Below are positions 27,018-36,175 of a stretch of 64,000 bases of DNA, in pieces. The stretch's first letter is position 1. The number at the start of each line of letters is the position of its first letter. A program made the position numbers and the translations under genes. Below the pieces are notes generated by a model that made no database searches, was not told where the DNA came from, and saw nothing but the letters and a program-made list of their open reading frames with translations. This stretch comes from Acuticoccus sp. MNP-M23 (GTDB lineage Bacteria > Pseudomonadota > Alphaproteobacteria > Rhizobiales > Amorphaceae). The stretch is from positions 4,208,501 to 4,272,500 of the forward strand of contig NZ_CP133480.1 of NCBI RefSeq assembly GCF_031195445.1. Direction: 5' to 3'.

Positions 27018-28841
27018 ATGCTGAGCGAAACTGCCGCAGCGAACGACAAGGCTGAACGACCCGACATTGTGGAAGCGGACGTGCGCGACGCGCTCTGCCG
27101 CGTTCTGGCCTGCGCCGAATTTGCAGCAAGCGAGCGGCGCCGCGAATTTCTCCGTCACATCGTCGAGGAATGTCTTGCCGGCCGCGGGGCATCGCTCAAG
27201 GGCTACAACATCGCGGTGGACGTGTTTCACCGCGATGAGGATTTCGATTCGCAGGCCGATCCCGTCGTGCGGCTGGAGGCACGGCGCCTCCGCCGCGATC
27301 TCGACTCCTATTATATGGGTCCGGGCAGTCAGGACCCGGTGCGCATTTTTATTCCCAAGGGCGCCTACGTCCCCCACTACGAATGGCGCGACGTGCCGTC
27401 AGCCCCCCTGCTCGAAATCCCGCCCGAGCACCCGGCCTCCGCCGATGAAACGAACCCGCCTCCGCCTGACGCGGAAAAGCCCGGTGCCAGCCGCGTTCGC
27501 CTGTTTCAGATTTCAGGCGCCATTGTGGCGATGGCCGTCATCGCCGTTGCGATCGCAGTGACCGGGGTGTTCAGGTCGCCCACGCAGCCGGTGCCGATGT
27601 CGAAGGGCGAACCGTCCGTCATCGTGGCAGCGTTCGAATATGACGGGACATATGCCGAAACGGAGGCGCTTGCCTCGGGCATCACCTATCAGCTGATAAA
27701 CAACCTCATGCGCTTCCCCGGATTCCGGGTTTATTCGAAGCTGGCAGGTTCACCGCCGCGCGCCGGCAGCCCCGCAATTGCGGACAGCACGGCGGACGCC
27801 ACCTACATTGTCAGCGGCAATGTTCAGACGTCGGACGACAATCTGCGCCTCTGGACACGGGTTGCCGATGCAGCAACCGGCCGCCTGTTGTGGAGCGGCA
27901 GCTACAACCGCCCCCTCGCGCCCAAGGCCCTCATCACGCTGCAAGGGGAGCTTGCGGGCGAAATCGCAACCGCCCTCGGCCAGCCCTACGGCATCATCAA
28001 CGACGACCTGCTGAACCGCGCAGCCTCTGCCGATTCGCCCGATATCCAGAGCTACATCTGCGTCCTGAAGGCCTACACGTACCGGCGGAATTTCTCGAAG
28101 GCGCAGTTCGGCCCCACCCTCAAATGTCTGGAAGACGCCGTGCGGCGCGATCCGGACTACAGCGATGCCTGGGCCATGCTCGGTTGGCTCCACCTCGACG
28201 CAGGACGCTTCGAGTTCGCGCCGGCTGCCGAGATGGAAGCCGAATATCAAAAAGGCTTCGACGCGGCGACTCAGGCGATCCGCCTGGAGCCTCAGAATTT
28301 GCTCGCCCTCAAGGCACTGTCATCAATCAGCTTTTACATGGGATACTTCGAGGATGCCGAACGGCTTGCGCGCCAGGCCGCAGCGCTCAATCCGCACGAT
28401 TCCGACACGCTGGCGCAGCTCGGCTGGCGCCTTGCCGTGCGGGGCAATTTCGAAGAAGGCATTCCCATCCTGAAGCACGCTATCGGGCGCAACGCGGCGC
28501 CTCCGCCCTGGTACTTCCACCTCATCTCCATCGATCATTTTCTGAAGGGTGAGTATGATGAGATGTACAAATCCGCCGAACGGTTCAGCGGGCACCTCCT
28601 TGGCGTGAGCCAGGGCCTGTGGGCCATCGCCAACTGGGCGCGCTGCGACATGGACGAAGCCCAGCGCGCGCTGGACCGGATGATATCGCACGAACCGATC
28701 GCACGGGACATTCCCGCCTACCTGCGCCGGCATGGCGCAACCGACCGGATCGCAGACGCCATCTCAAAGGCCATCGAACACGCAAAAGGCGGCGCTTGCC
28801 CCACAGCCGATCAGCTATCGGCACACACCACGCCGCTTTGA
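27018..28841 (+). CDS. Membrane TPR protein with N-terminal conserved (winged-helix-like) domain and TolB-N-like domain
   Basis: About 607 residues from ATG 27018. An N-terminal cytoplasmic domain contains a conserved block (RRREFLRHIVEECLAGRG, GYNIAVDVFHRDEDFDSQAD, VRLEARRLRRDLDSYY, IPKGAYVP). This block is common to alphaproteobacterial proteins often annotated as adenylate cyclase, although no cyclase domain is present. One membrane helix follows (about 161-184), then a TolB-N/FlgO-like domain (IVAAFEYDG, ALASGITYQLINNL, YIVSGNVQ, ADAATGRLLWSGSY), then TPR repeats to the end (YSDAWAMLGWLHLDAGRFE, NLLALKALSSISFYMGYFEDAERLARQAA). The layout suggests a transmembrane sensor/regulator. It is divergent from the sulfatase, so it may control it; this is inferred. 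Confidence 0.8.
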   Translation: MLSETAAANDKAERPDIVEADVRDALCRVLACAEFAASERRREFLRHIVEECLAGRGASLKGYNIAVDVFHRDEDFDSQADPVVRLEARRLRRDLDSYYMGPGSQDPVRIFIPKGAYVPHYEWRDVPSAPLLEIPPEHPASADETNPPPPDAEKPGASRVRLFQISGAIVAMAVIAVAIAVTGVFRSPTQPVPMSKGEPSVIVAAFEYDGTYAETEALASGITYQLINNLMRFPGFRVYSKLAGSPPRAGSPAIADSTADATYIVSGNVQTSDDNLRLWTRVADAATGRLLWSGSYNRPLAPKALITLQGELAGEIATALGQPYGIINDDLLNRAASADSPDIQSYICVLKAYTYRRNFSKAQFGPTLKCLEDAVRRDPDYSDAWAMLGWLHLDAGRFEFAPAAEMEAEYQKGFDAATQAIRLEPQNLLALKALSSISFYMGYFEDAERLARQAAALNPHDSDTLAQLGWRLAVRGNFEEGIPILKHAIGRNAAPPPWYFHLISIDHFLKGEYDEMYKSAERFSGHLLGVSQGLWAIANWARCDMDEAQRALDRMISHEPIARDIPAYLRRHGATDRIADAISKAIEHAKGGACPTADQLSAHTTPL

Positions 28842-28858
28842 CCGGCATCGCTCAGGGC

Positions 28859-28877
28859 AGGCCGCCGCCGCCGGCCT
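28859..28877. terminator. GC-rich hairpin between convergent genes
   Basis: AGGCCG (28859-28864) pairs with CGGCCT (28872-28877) around a seven-base loop. It lies in the 34-bp gap between the stops of the TPR gene and tex. A short T run follows only at 28886-28890, so it is a weak terminator candidate for the plus strand. Confidence 0.35.
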
Positions 28878-31263
28878 AGGTGCGCTTTTTCATGGCATCG
28901 AGAAGGGCCGCGCCCAATGCGCCGTTGCCAGCGCCCCCGGTGTCCTTCGCCCGCGGCTCGCTGCGCTTTTTGCCGCCGCTCTGCGGCCGCCCCTTCGGGC
29001 CTGAAGGCTTTCCGCCGGCGGGCTGACGTGACGGGCGCTCCGGCGCCGCGGCATCTTGTGCCGGCGCATCCTTGCGCATGGTGAGGCCGATCCGCTTGCG
29101 GGGAATATCCACCTCCACCACACGCACCCGCACCACGTCGCCGGCCTTCACCACCTCGTGCGGATCCTTCACGAACCGGTCGGCCAGCTGGCTGATGTGA
29201 ACCAGCCCGTCCTGATGGACACCGACGTCGACGAACGCCCCGAATGCGGCCACGTTCGTCACCGTCCCCTCCAGCGTCATTCCGGGTTTGAGGTCGGAAA
29301 TCGCGTCGACGCCATCGGCAAAGGTGGCGGTGCGAAAATCGGGGCGCGGGTCGCGGCCTGGCTTTTCCAGCTCTGCCAGAATGTCGCGCACCGTCGGAAG
29401 GCCGAACGTGTCATCGACGAAATCCGCCGGGTTCAGCGCCTTCAGCATTGCGGCATTGCCCATGATGTCGCGGATGTCACGCCCGCAATTCTGGACGATG
29501 CGGCGCGCAAGGCCATACGCCTCCGGGTGGACCGCCGACCCGTCCAGCGGCTCGGCGCCTTCGCGGATGCGCAGGAACCCGGCGCATTGCTCGAACGCCT
29601 TTGGGCCGAGGCCCGATACCTTCAGCAATGCCTTGCGCGTCGGGTAGGCGCCGTTGGTGTCCCGGTGGGCGACAATGGCTTCGGCGAGTGACGGTCCGAG
29701 GCCCGCCACCTGCCGCAGAAGCGGCGCCGAGGCGGTGTTGAGGTCGACGCCCACGGCATTCACCGCGTCTTCCACCACAGCGTCCAGCGTGCGCGCCAGC
29801 TGGCCCTGATCCACATCGTGCTGATACTGGCCGACACCGATGGACTTGGGCTCGATCTTGACCAGCTCGGCCAGCGGATCCTGCAGGCGCCGCGCGATCG
29901 ACACCGCGCCGCGCAGCGAAACGTCAAGCTCGGGAAATTCGCGCGCTGCCAGCTCCGAGGCCGAATAGACCGAAGCGCCTGCCTCCGAGACCACCACCTT
30001 GGTGGGCCGCGTCACCCCCTCAGGCAGGAGGCGGAAGGTGCCCTCCACCAGCCGCTCGGTTTCCCGGCTAGCCGTGCCGTTGCCAATCGCAATCAGCTCG
30101 ACCTTGTGGCGCTTCACCAGCTCGGCAATCTTTGCCTCCGCGCCGGCGACGTCGTTCCGCGGCTGGAATGGATAGATGGTTGCCGTCTCCACCAGCTTGC
30201 CGGTGGCGTCCACCACCGCCGCCTTCACGCCGGTGCGGATGCCGGGATCCAGCCCGAGCGTCGGCCGCTGACCCGCCGGAGCGGCATGGAGCAGATCTTT
30301 CAGGTTGCGCGCGAACACGGTGATGGCGCTCTCGTGCGCACGGCGCCGGAGATCGCCGAAGAGATCCAGATACATGGAGAGCGTCAGCTTCACCCGCCAG
30401 GCCCAGCCGGCCACCTGCCGCAGCCACGCATCGCCCGGTCCATCGCCCGTGATGCCGATGGCAGCGGCCACAATGCCCTCTGCGCGGGCAGTGCCGGTTT
30501 CCGGATCCGGCGCAATGTCGACGGTCACGATTTCCTCGTTGGAGGCGCGCATGATCGCAAGCGCCCGGTGGCTGGGAATGTCGGCCCATTTCTCGCGATG
30601 GTCGAAATAGTCGGAAAACTTGGCGCCGGCCTCCTCCTTGCCGGGCACAACCGTTGCCGAGATGATCGCCTCCTCGCGCATGAAGGCACGCAGACGCCCC
30701 AGAAGGTCGGCATTCTCCGCCAGTTCTTCCACCTTGATGTCGCGCGCCCCGTCGAGGGCGGCCTTCACGGTGGGGACCTTTTCGCCGAGGAAGCCTTCCG
30801 CCAGCGTCTCCGGCTTTGCCGTCCGGTCGTTCTGGATGGCGTGGAGCAGCGGCTCCAGCCCGTTCTCGCGCGCAATCATCGCCTTGGTGCGGCGCTTGGG
30901 CTTGAAGGGCAGGTAGAGGTCTTCCAGCCGCGCCTTGGTTTCGGCGCCAGCAATCGCCAGCTCCAGCTCACCGGTGAGCTTGCCCTGCTCGCGCACCGAA
31001 TTCAGGATCGAAGCGCGCCGGGCTTCCAGCTCGCGCAAATACGTGAGGCGCTCGCCGAGAGTGCGCAGCTGCGTGTCGTCGAGCCCGCCGGTCACTTCCT
31101 TGCGGTAACGGGCGATGAAGGGCACCGTCGCCCCCCCGTCCAGAAGTTCCACGGCCGAAGTGACCTGAGCGGGCCGCGCGCCGATCTCGTCGGCGATGAG
31201 GCGGGCGATGGTCTCTGCGGTCTTGTTCAATTGCGGCTCCTGTCGCGGGTGGAGCGACGGCAT
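28876..31263 (-). CDS. tex: RNA-binding transcriptional accessory protein Tex
   Basis: 795 residues, the usual Tex length. Order: helical N-terminus ([30 protein letters not shown]), YqgF-like domain ([18 protein letters not shown]), helix-hairpin-helix region ([25 protein letters not shown]), and an S1 RNA-binding domain near 620-700 ([33 protein letters not shown]). A basic, Pro/Gly-rich tail ([22 protein letters not shown]) follows. Tex binds nucleic acid and influences transcription and RNA stability. ATG 31263 with a GGAGAGGAGG ribosome site is preferred over in-frame upstream sequence to 31329. Confidence 0.95.
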   Translation of the reverse strand: MPSLHPRQEPQLNKTAETIARLIADEIGARPAQVTSAVELLDGGATVPFIARYRKEVTGGLDDTQLRTLGERLTYLRELEARRASILNSVREQGKLTGELELAIAGAETKARLEDLYLPFKPKRRTKAMIARENGLEPLLHAIQNDRTAKPETLAEGFLGEKVPTVKAALDGARDIKVEELAENADLLGRLRAFMREEAIISATVVPGKEEAGAKFSDYFDHREKWADIPSHRALAIMRASNEEIVTVDIAPDPETGTARAEGIVAAAIGITGDGPGDAWLRQVAGWAWRVKLTLSMYLDLFGDLRRRAHESAITVFARNLKDLLHAAPAGQRPTLGLDPGIRTGVKAAVVDATGKLVETATIYPFQPRNDVAGAEAKIAELVKRHKVELIAIGNGTASRETERLVEGTFRLLPEGVTRPTKVVVSEAGASVYSASELAAREFPELDVSLRGAVSIARRLQDPLAELVKIEPKSIGVGQYQHDVDQGQLARTLDAVVEDAVNAVGVDLNTASAPLLRQVAGLGPSLAEAIVAHRDTNGAYPTRKALLKVSGLGPKAFEQCAGFLRIREGAEPLDGSAVHPEAYGLARRIVQNCGRDIRDIMGNAAMLKALNPADFVDDTFGLPTVRDILAELEKPGRDPRPDFRTATFADGVDAISDLKPGMTLEGTVTNVAAFGAFVDVGVHQDGLVHISQLADRFVKDPHEVVKAGDVVRVRVVEVDIPRKRIGLTMRKDAPAQDAAAPERPSRQPAGGKPSGPKGRPQSGGKKRSEPRAKDTGGAGNGALGAALLDAMKKRT

Positions 31264-31397
31264 ACCGCCTCCTCTCCTTTCCTTCAAACAGCGAGCGCCC
31301 GGCCTTCCACATGACCGGCATCGCCGCACAGCGGTTTTCCGGCAATCTCCATGCGCACAACGCTTGCGCTCGGCGGCGGGGGGCGCGATGTATGCCC

Positions 31398-31542
31398 TGT
31401 TCTCAGGGCGGGGCGAAATTCCCCACCGGCGGTAAGGCGGGTCGAACCGTCAAGCCCGCGAGCGCCTTCCCGCCTGCGGGAAGGGTCAGCAGATCAGGTG
31501 CGAAACCTGAGCCGACGGTTAGAGTCCGGATGAAAGAGAACG
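31398..31542 (+). ncRNA. FMN riboswitch (RFN element)
   Basis: The conserved core runs from TCTCAGGGCGGGGCGAAATT, through CCCCACCGGCGGTAAG, a variable hairpin arm (GCGAGCGCCTTCCCGCCTGC region), AGGTGCGAAACCTGAGCCGA and CGGTTAGAGTCCGGATGAAA to GAGAACG. These match the six-helix RFN consensus. It lies about 80 bases upstream of ribH and faces it. FMN binding in this class represses flavin synthesis or uptake genes by termination or by hiding the ribosome site; here no T-run terminator follows, so translational control is more likely. Confidence 0.95.
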
Positions 31543-31548
31543 TGTGTA

Positions 31549-31577
31549 GCGGCCTGCCCTCCGGCGGGCTGCGCCGC
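31549..31577 (+). promoter_or_regulatory. Expression-platform hairpin after the FMN riboswitch
   Basis: CCTGCC (31553-31558) pairs with GGCGGG (31563-31568) around the loop CTCC, with outer pairing GCGG/CCGC. The loop CTCC is complementary to GGAG of the ribH ribosome site AAAGGAG at 31609-31615. The hairpin could take part in FMN-dependent hiding of that site. This is inferred from complementarity only. Confidence 0.4.
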
Positions 31578-31620
31578 ATGTGATCGCCTTGGGTGACGTG
31601 TCGTCGCGAAAGGAGATCCC

Positions 31621-32055
31621 ATGGCACACACCCGCTACGCTTTCATCAAGGCCGGCTGGCACGCCGATATCGTCGATCAGGCGCTTGTCGGTTTCACCCA
31701 GCTCATCCCAGCAGGCGACGTTGACGTCTTCGAGGTGCCCGGCGCCTTCGAGATGCCGCTTCTGGCCAAGGAGCTTGCTGAAACCGGACGCTACGGCGCC
31801 GTCGCCTGCGCCGCCTTTGTGGTGGACGGGGGCATCTACCGGCACGATTTCGTGGCACAGGCCGTGGTGACCGGGCTGATGCAGGCAGGGCTTGAAACCG
31901 GCGTCCCGATCCTCTCCGTCTCGCTCACCCCGCACCATTATCAGGAGACGGCGCACCACAACGCGATCTTCCAGGCCCACTTTGTGGAGAAGGGCCGCGA
32001 GGCAGCACAGGCGGCGCTCAAGATCGTAGCGACCCGCGCGCTGATTGCAGCCTGA
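31621..32055 (+). CDS. ribH: 6,7-dimethyl-8-ribityllumazine synthase, RibH2 type
   Basis: 144 residues. It catalyses the penultimate step of riboflavin synthesis, condensing 5-amino-6-ribitylamino-uracil with 3,4-dihydroxy-2-butanone 4-phosphate. Motifs: FEVPGAFEMPLLAKELA, VVDGGIYRHDFVAQAVV, and PILSVSLTPHHYQET with the catalytic-region His pair. The WHADI start and SLTPHHYQ segment are those of the RibH2 subtype known from Brucella and relatives rather than of icosahedral RibH1. AAAGGAG lies five bases before ATG. It is a single gene under an FMN riboswitch, away from other rib genes in this window. Confidence 0.95.
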   Translation: MAHTRYAFIKAGWHADIVDQALVGFTQLIPAGDVDVFEVPGAFEMPLLAKELAETGRYGAVACAAFVVDGGIYRHDFVAQAVVTGLMQAGLETGVPILSVSLTPHHYQETAHHNAIFQAHFVEKGREAAQAALKIVATRALIAA

Positions 32056-32091
32056 CAGGGGCGCGGCGGCCAGCCCGGCCGCCGCTTCGCC

Positions 32092-33573
32092 TCAGGACGG
32101 GCCGGCGACCGACGGGCGGCGCAGCACGTAGACGAAGAACACCGTCAGGCACAAGAGGCAAAGGCTGATCGGGCTGGTGAAGAACACCAGCGGGTTGAGG
32201 TCGTTGGTGATCAGCGATCGCCTCAGATATTCCTCAAAATACGGGCCGAGGATGATCCCCATAAGCATCGGGATGATCGGGTAGCCCACCACCCGCATCA
32301 CATAGGCAAACAGGCCGATCCCCAGCGCCACCACCATCTGAAACACAGAAAACGTGGAGGCATAGGTGCCGACGATGGAGATCATCGCGATGAAGGCGTA
32401 GAGCACCGCCCGGTTCATCCGCGCCAGCCAGATGTAGTAGGGTCCGAACGCCAGCACCGACAGGAAGACGAACATCGCGGCGACGAACAGCGCGGCAAAC
32501 ATGGGCGAAATCACGTCCATGTTGTTTTCCAGAAGCTGCGGACCCGGCACCAGGCCGTGGATCAGAAGCACGCCGAAGATGATTGCCGTGACCGAATCGC
32601 CCGGAATGCCGAGCGTGAGGAGCGGCACCACCGCGCCGCCGCACATGGCGTTGTTGGCCGATTCGGCCGCCGCCAGCCCCTCGTGCGAGCCGTTGCCATA
32701 TTTCTCAGGTTGTCTGGAGCTGCGCTTGGCCTCCGCGTAGGCGATGAACGAGGCCATGGCGGCACCCCCGCCGGGCAGCATGCCGACGAACACGCCGATC
32801 ACCGAACTCTTGATGTAGGTGAGCGGGCCGATTTCGCGCATCGTCTTCCAGCGCGGCACGAAATCGCGCCGTGTCACGCTGAAATCGGCGATGTGGATCT
32901 CGCGCTTGGCAGCGCCCGCCTGAACCAGAAGCTCGCACACCGCAAACATGCCGATGACGGCGGGAAGAAGACGCACCCCTTCCACAAGGTTGGGGCTGCC
33001 AAAGTCGAACCGGCCCTGCGCCACCATGTTGTCGATGCCCACGGTGGACACCATCATCCCCAGCGTCACCGCAACAACGGCCTTCCAGACCGAGCCCTTG
33101 GACACCACCGCCACCGTGACCAGCGCGAGGACCACGAGCGAAAACTTGTCCGGCGTCTGAAACTGGAGCGCGAGGCGGCTCATGGGCACCGCAACCAGCA
33201 TCAGCACCAGCGCGCCGACCATGCCGCCGATGGAGGATGCGAACGCGTCGAGGCCGAGCGCCTGCGCGCCCTCCCCCCGCTTCATCAGCTGGTGGCCCTC
33301 GATGGAGGTGATCGCCCCCGACGGGGCACCCGGAATATTGACGATGATGCCGGTGATCGACCCCGCGTAGATCCCGGCCATGAAGATCGCCATCACCATG
33401 ACGAGCGCATTGACGAGCTCCATGGCGAAGGTGAACGGCAGGAGGAGCGCAATGGCGAGCGTTGCCGTCAGCCCCGGAATGGCACCGAAGACAAGGCCGA
33501 GCAGGTATCCGCCCACGAGGTAGAGGAAGGTCTCCGGCTGCAGGAGCCGGGCAAAGCCATCAACAAATTCCAT
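32092..33573 (-). CDS. tctA: Tripartite tricarboxylate transporter large permease TctA
   Basis: 493 residues with about a dozen membrane helices, the normal TctA size. Typical segments: FGAIPGLTATLAIALLLPFT near the N-terminus, MAGIYAGSITGIIVNIPGAP, GMLPGGGAAMASFIAYAEAK, and VPLLTLGIPGDSVTAIIFGV. TctA and TctB form the sodium- or proton-coupled channel for a carboxylate delivered by TctC. Gene order on the minus strand is tctC-tctB-tctA, with 3 bp between tctB and tctA, so the two permeases are translationally close. Confidence 0.95.
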   Translation of the reverse strand: MEFVDGFARLLQPETFLYLVGGYLLGLVFGAIPGLTATLAIALLLPFTFAMELVNALVMVMAIFMAGIYAGSITGIIVNIPGAPSGAITSIEGHQLMKRGEGAQALGLDAFASSIGGMVGALVLMLVAVPMSRLALQFQTPDKFSLVVLALVTVAVVSKGSVWKAVVAVTLGMMVSTVGIDNMVAQGRFDFGSPNLVEGVRLLPAVIGMFAVCELLVQAGAAKREIHIADFSVTRRDFVPRWKTMREIGPLTYIKSSVIGVFVGMLPGGGAAMASFIAYAEAKRSSRQPEKYGNGSHEGLAAAESANNAMCGGAVVPLLTLGIPGDSVTAIIFGVLLIHGLVPGPQLLENNMDVISPMFAALFVAAMFVFLSVLAFGPYYIWLARMNRAVLYAFIAMISIVGTYASTFSVFQMVVALGIGLFAYVMRVVGYPIIPMLMGIILGPYFEEYLRRSLITNDLNPLVFFTSPISLCLLCLTVFFVYVLRRPSVAGPS

Positions 33574-33576
33574 GGC

Positions 33577-34044
33577 CTACCAATTCCCTTCCGGCAGATA
33601 GAGGTCGAACAGGGTGACGAAGAAGAGATAGCCGACCCCTGTCACGCAGATGGCGATGATGGCCGACAGCCCCGCCACCTTCAGCGGTGCGCGGCTGTCC
33701 TCCAGCGAGAACAGGACTGCGACGGTGAAGGTGTAGGCCAGCGTCGCAATCCAGTAACCGGCAGGCTCGAAGAGGGCGATGAAGCCAAGGGTCAGCGCTG
33801 CCAGGATCAGCGGCTTGATGGAGAAGCGTTCGCCGTCATCGGTCCGAAAACCACCCAGCGCACCGACCAGAATGCGCCCTGCCGCAACAAACATGATGGC
33901 CGAGAGCAGCATCGGCAGGAACGCCGGCCCGGGTTCGCCGAGCTGGAAGGGCCGCGGCATCTTCAGCGTCTCGATAAAATAGCCGGTGTTCATCACCAGC
34001 AGGAACAGGGCGAAGATTGCCTCACGGTTGATGAAGGACGCCAT
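33577..34044 (-). CDS. tctB: Tripartite tricarboxylate transporter small permease TctB
   Basis: 155 residues with four membrane helices (for example LFLLVMNTGYFIETL, LLSAIMFVAAGRILVGAL, PLILAALTLGFIALF, AIIAICVTGVGYLFFVTLF). Size and topology are those of TctB. It lies between tctC, 114 bp upstream with a strong stem-loop in the gap, and tctA, 3 bp downstream. It completes the inner-membrane part of the transporter. Confidence 0.9.
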   Translation of the reverse strand: MASFINREAIFALFLLVMNTGYFIETLKMPRPFQLGEPGPAFLPMLLSAIMFVAAGRILVGALGGFRTDDGERFSIKPLILAALTLGFIALFEPAGYWIATLAYTFTVAVLFSLEDSRAPLKVAGLSAIIAICVTGVGYLFFVTLFDLYLPEGNW

Positions 34045-34097
34045 GTTACCGCTCCTCGAAAGCCTGCCCGACCCATGCAGCGTCTCGGCAAAAGTTC

Positions 34098-34127
34098 GGC
34101 CCGCGCGACGCCAATGTCGCGCGAGCC
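34098..34127 (-). promoter_or_regulatory. Strong intercistronic stem-loop between tctC and tctB
   Basis: On the minus strand GGCTCGCGCGAC pairs over 12 bp (one G-U) with GTCGCGCGGGCC around loop ATTGGC. No long T tract follows. Such structures after binding-protein genes protect the upstream message or partly terminate, giving more binding protein than permease. Confidence 0.6.
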
Positions 34128-34158
34128 GGATGTGTAGCGCAAACGCGAATGCGCCGCG

Positions 34159-35145
34159 TTATTTGTTGATGAGGCCCTCTTCGGCCAGCTTGTTGAGCAT
34201 GGCTTCGGCGCGCTCGCGGGTGCGGTCCACGTAGGCCTGCGCGTCGTCACCCGACATCCAGTACGGCGTCAGGCCCAGCGTTTTGGCCTTCTCCTGGAAT
34301 TCGGGATTGTCGAACGCTGCCTTGAAGGCTGCAATCAGGATGTCCTTGTTTTCCTGCGGCGTGTCGGCGGGGACGGCAATCACGCGCATCCCGCCCCAGC
34401 TCACGTCATAGCCGAGTTCCTTGAGGGTCGGCACGTCGGGGAGCTTGGGGTCACGTTCCTCGCCCATCACCGCCAGAACCTTCACGTCGCCCGCTTCCAC
34501 GGCCGATGCGATGGTGCCGAAGCTGACCGATGCCGCATCGTTCTCACCCGAAAGCAGTGCTTCGCGCTGGGGGGCGGAGCCGGACGGGAACGGCACGTGG
34601 TTGAGCTCGATCCCCAGCTTGTCGGCCATGTCGAGCGCGTGGAGGTGCCAGATGCCGCTGTTGCCGGAGTTGGAAACGGTGATTTCGCCGGGGCGCTCCT
34701 TCGCGGCCTTCACGAAATCGTCGATGGATTCCCAGCCGGTGTCTTTCCCCACCGCCAGCACGGTCGGGTAAAGGGTGACGTTGGCGAGGATGGACAGCTT
34801 GTCCATGTCGTAGCCCGGCACCAAGTCGAAATACGGCACGGTGATCATGGAATCCCACGTCATCGAGCCGATGGTGTGGCCATCCGGCCGCGCGTTCATC
34901 AGGCGCAGCGTACCCACACCGGACTGGGCGCCGGTGATGTTCTGGGTGTTGATGTCGACACCCAGAGGCTCCTGCGCATATTCCATAAAGGTGCGCATGG
35001 CGGTGTCGGTGCCGCCGCCCGCGCTCCACGGCATGATGTGGGTCAAATCACGCTTCGGAAAGTCCTGTGCGGACGCGGTTCCGGCGGTCAAGGCAACGCT
35101 CGCCAGTGCGGCGGCGGCCAGGCCGAGGTTTCTCCAGTTGCGCAT
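34159..35145 (-). CDS. tctC: Tripartite tricarboxylate transporter substrate-binding protein TctC (Bug family)
   Basis: 328 residues with a signal peptide (MRNWRNLGLAAAALASVALT, cut near ASA-QDF). ATG 35145 has AGGAG eight bases upstream; a longer frame to 35262 lacks support. Bug-family features: FPKRDLTHIMPWSAGGGTDT after the signal, GAQSGVGTLRLMNARPDGHTIG, and VSNSGNSGIWHLHALDMA. It captures a carboxylate in the periplasm for TctAB. It is divergent, over 134 bp, from the glyoxalase-like gene. The ligand is unknown; neighbouring genes point to a sugar acid or hydroxy acid. Confidence 0.92.
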   Translation of the reverse strand: MRNWRNLGLAAAALASVALTAGTASAQDFPKRDLTHIMPWSAGGGTDTAMRTFMEYAQEPLGVDINTQNITGAQSGVGTLRLMNARPDGHTIGSMTWDSMITVPYFDLVPGYDMDKLSILANVTLYPTVLAVGKDTGWESIDDFVKAAKERPGEITVSNSGNSGIWHLHALDMADKLGIELNHVPFPSGSAPQREALLSGENDAASVSFGTIASAVEAGDVKVLAVMGEERDPKLPDVPTLKELGYDVSWGGMRVIAVPADTPQENKDILIAAFKAAFDNPEFQEKAKTLGLTPYWMSGDDAQAYVDRTRERAEAMLNKLAEEGLINK

Positions 35146-35279
35146 TCGTGCACTCCTAATCTCTGCGAGATGTGTTGTGTGCAGATTGTTATACAGGCTG
35201 GCATGCCTTGCAAACATGATTTGTGAACACCCTGCCGAAGCGGTAGGCATTGCCGCAGACACTGTTGATTGGAGAGGTT

Positions 35280-36173
35280 ATGCGCGACGCGCCGATTAAT
35301 CTGCCGCGCGAGGGCGAAGTGGTTCTGGACCATGTGGGCCATTTTGTGCCGGATGCTGCGGCCTGTGCCGATGCGCTGACCGCCGCCGGGTTCACCGTGA
35401 CGCCTTACAGCGCGCAGGTGGTGCCGGACCCCGAAACCGGCGAGCCGACCCCCACCGGCACGGGAAACGTCTGCGTGATGCTGGGCTCCGGCTATCTGGA
35501 GTTTCTGGTCCACACCGCCGATACGCCGCTCGGACAGGAGTTTCAGGCAGCGCTGGCGCGGCGCGCCGGGCTGCATCTGGCCGCCTTTGCCGTGCCCGAC
35601 GCGGAGGCAACCCACGCTGCATTGTCAGCGGATGGCTGGCCGATGCGCCCGCTTGCCCGCTTCTCGCGCACCGTCGGCACCGAAGATGGCGAGGCGACGG
35701 CCCGCTTCACTGTGGCGCGGCTCGAAAAAGGCACGATGCCGGAAGGCCGCATCCAGCTTCTCACCCACCACGACGAGGCCGCCATCTGGCAGCCCCGCTG
35801 GGTGACCCACGAGAACAGCGCAGTCGGCCTTTCCGGCATGACCATTGCGGCGCCCGATCCGGCCGAGGCCGCCGCGCGCTTCTCGCGCCTGTTCGGCCGC
35901 CCGGCCGAGGCGACTGCCGCCGGCCATGCCGTCCGGCTCGACCGCGGTGTTCTCACCTTTGTGGAGGAAGCTGCCGGCACTCATCTGGCGGGCCGGGACC
36001 TTGAACCCGGCCAACCCGCCATCGTGGCCTACAGCCTCAAGGTGGCGGACCTCGAAACCGCGCGGGATGCATTCGCACGGGCCGGCATCGGCGCGGCGCA
36101 GGCGCAAGGGGCGCTGGTGGTCCGCTTCCCCGAGGCGCTGGGCCTCGGGGTCTGGATCGTCCACACCGGCTGA
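35280..36173 (+). CDS. Glyoxalase-like (VOC superfamily) protein
   Basis: 297 residues from ATG 35280 with GGAGAGG directly upstream. Two VOC-type halves are visible: VVLDHVGHFVPDAAACADAL starting near residue 14, and LSGMTIAAPDPAEAAARFSRLFGRP near 180. This fits the Glyoxalase_3-like layout (N-terminal half with HVGHFV, middle VCVMLGSGYLEFLVH). VOC proteins use a metal to isomerise, cleave or epimerise small molecules. It is the only plus-strand gene in this stretch, between tctC and the dehydrogenase, and meets the latter 2 bp from its end. The reaction cannot be named. Confidence 0.8.
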   Translation: MRDAPINLPREGEVVLDHVGHFVPDAAACADALTAAGFTVTPYSAQVVPDPETGEPTPTGTGNVCVMLGSGYLEFLVHTADTPLGQEFQAALARRAGLHLAAFAVPDAEATHAALSADGWPMRPLARFSRTVGTEDGEATARFTVARLEKGTMPEGRIQLLTHHDEAAIWQPRWVTHENSAVGLSGMTIAAPDPAEAAARFSRLFGRPAEATAAGHAVRLDRGVLTFVEEAAGTHLAGRDLEPGQPAIVAYSLKVADLETARDAFARAGIGAAQAQGALVVRFPEALGLGVWIVHTG

Positions 36174-36175
36174 TT

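Noticed and set aside
27018-28841. Adenylate cyclase
   Set aside because: Homologs are often labelled so, but no class III cyclase domain or catalytic Asp pair is visible; only the conserved N-terminal domain, one membrane helix, TolB-N-like and TPR parts are present.
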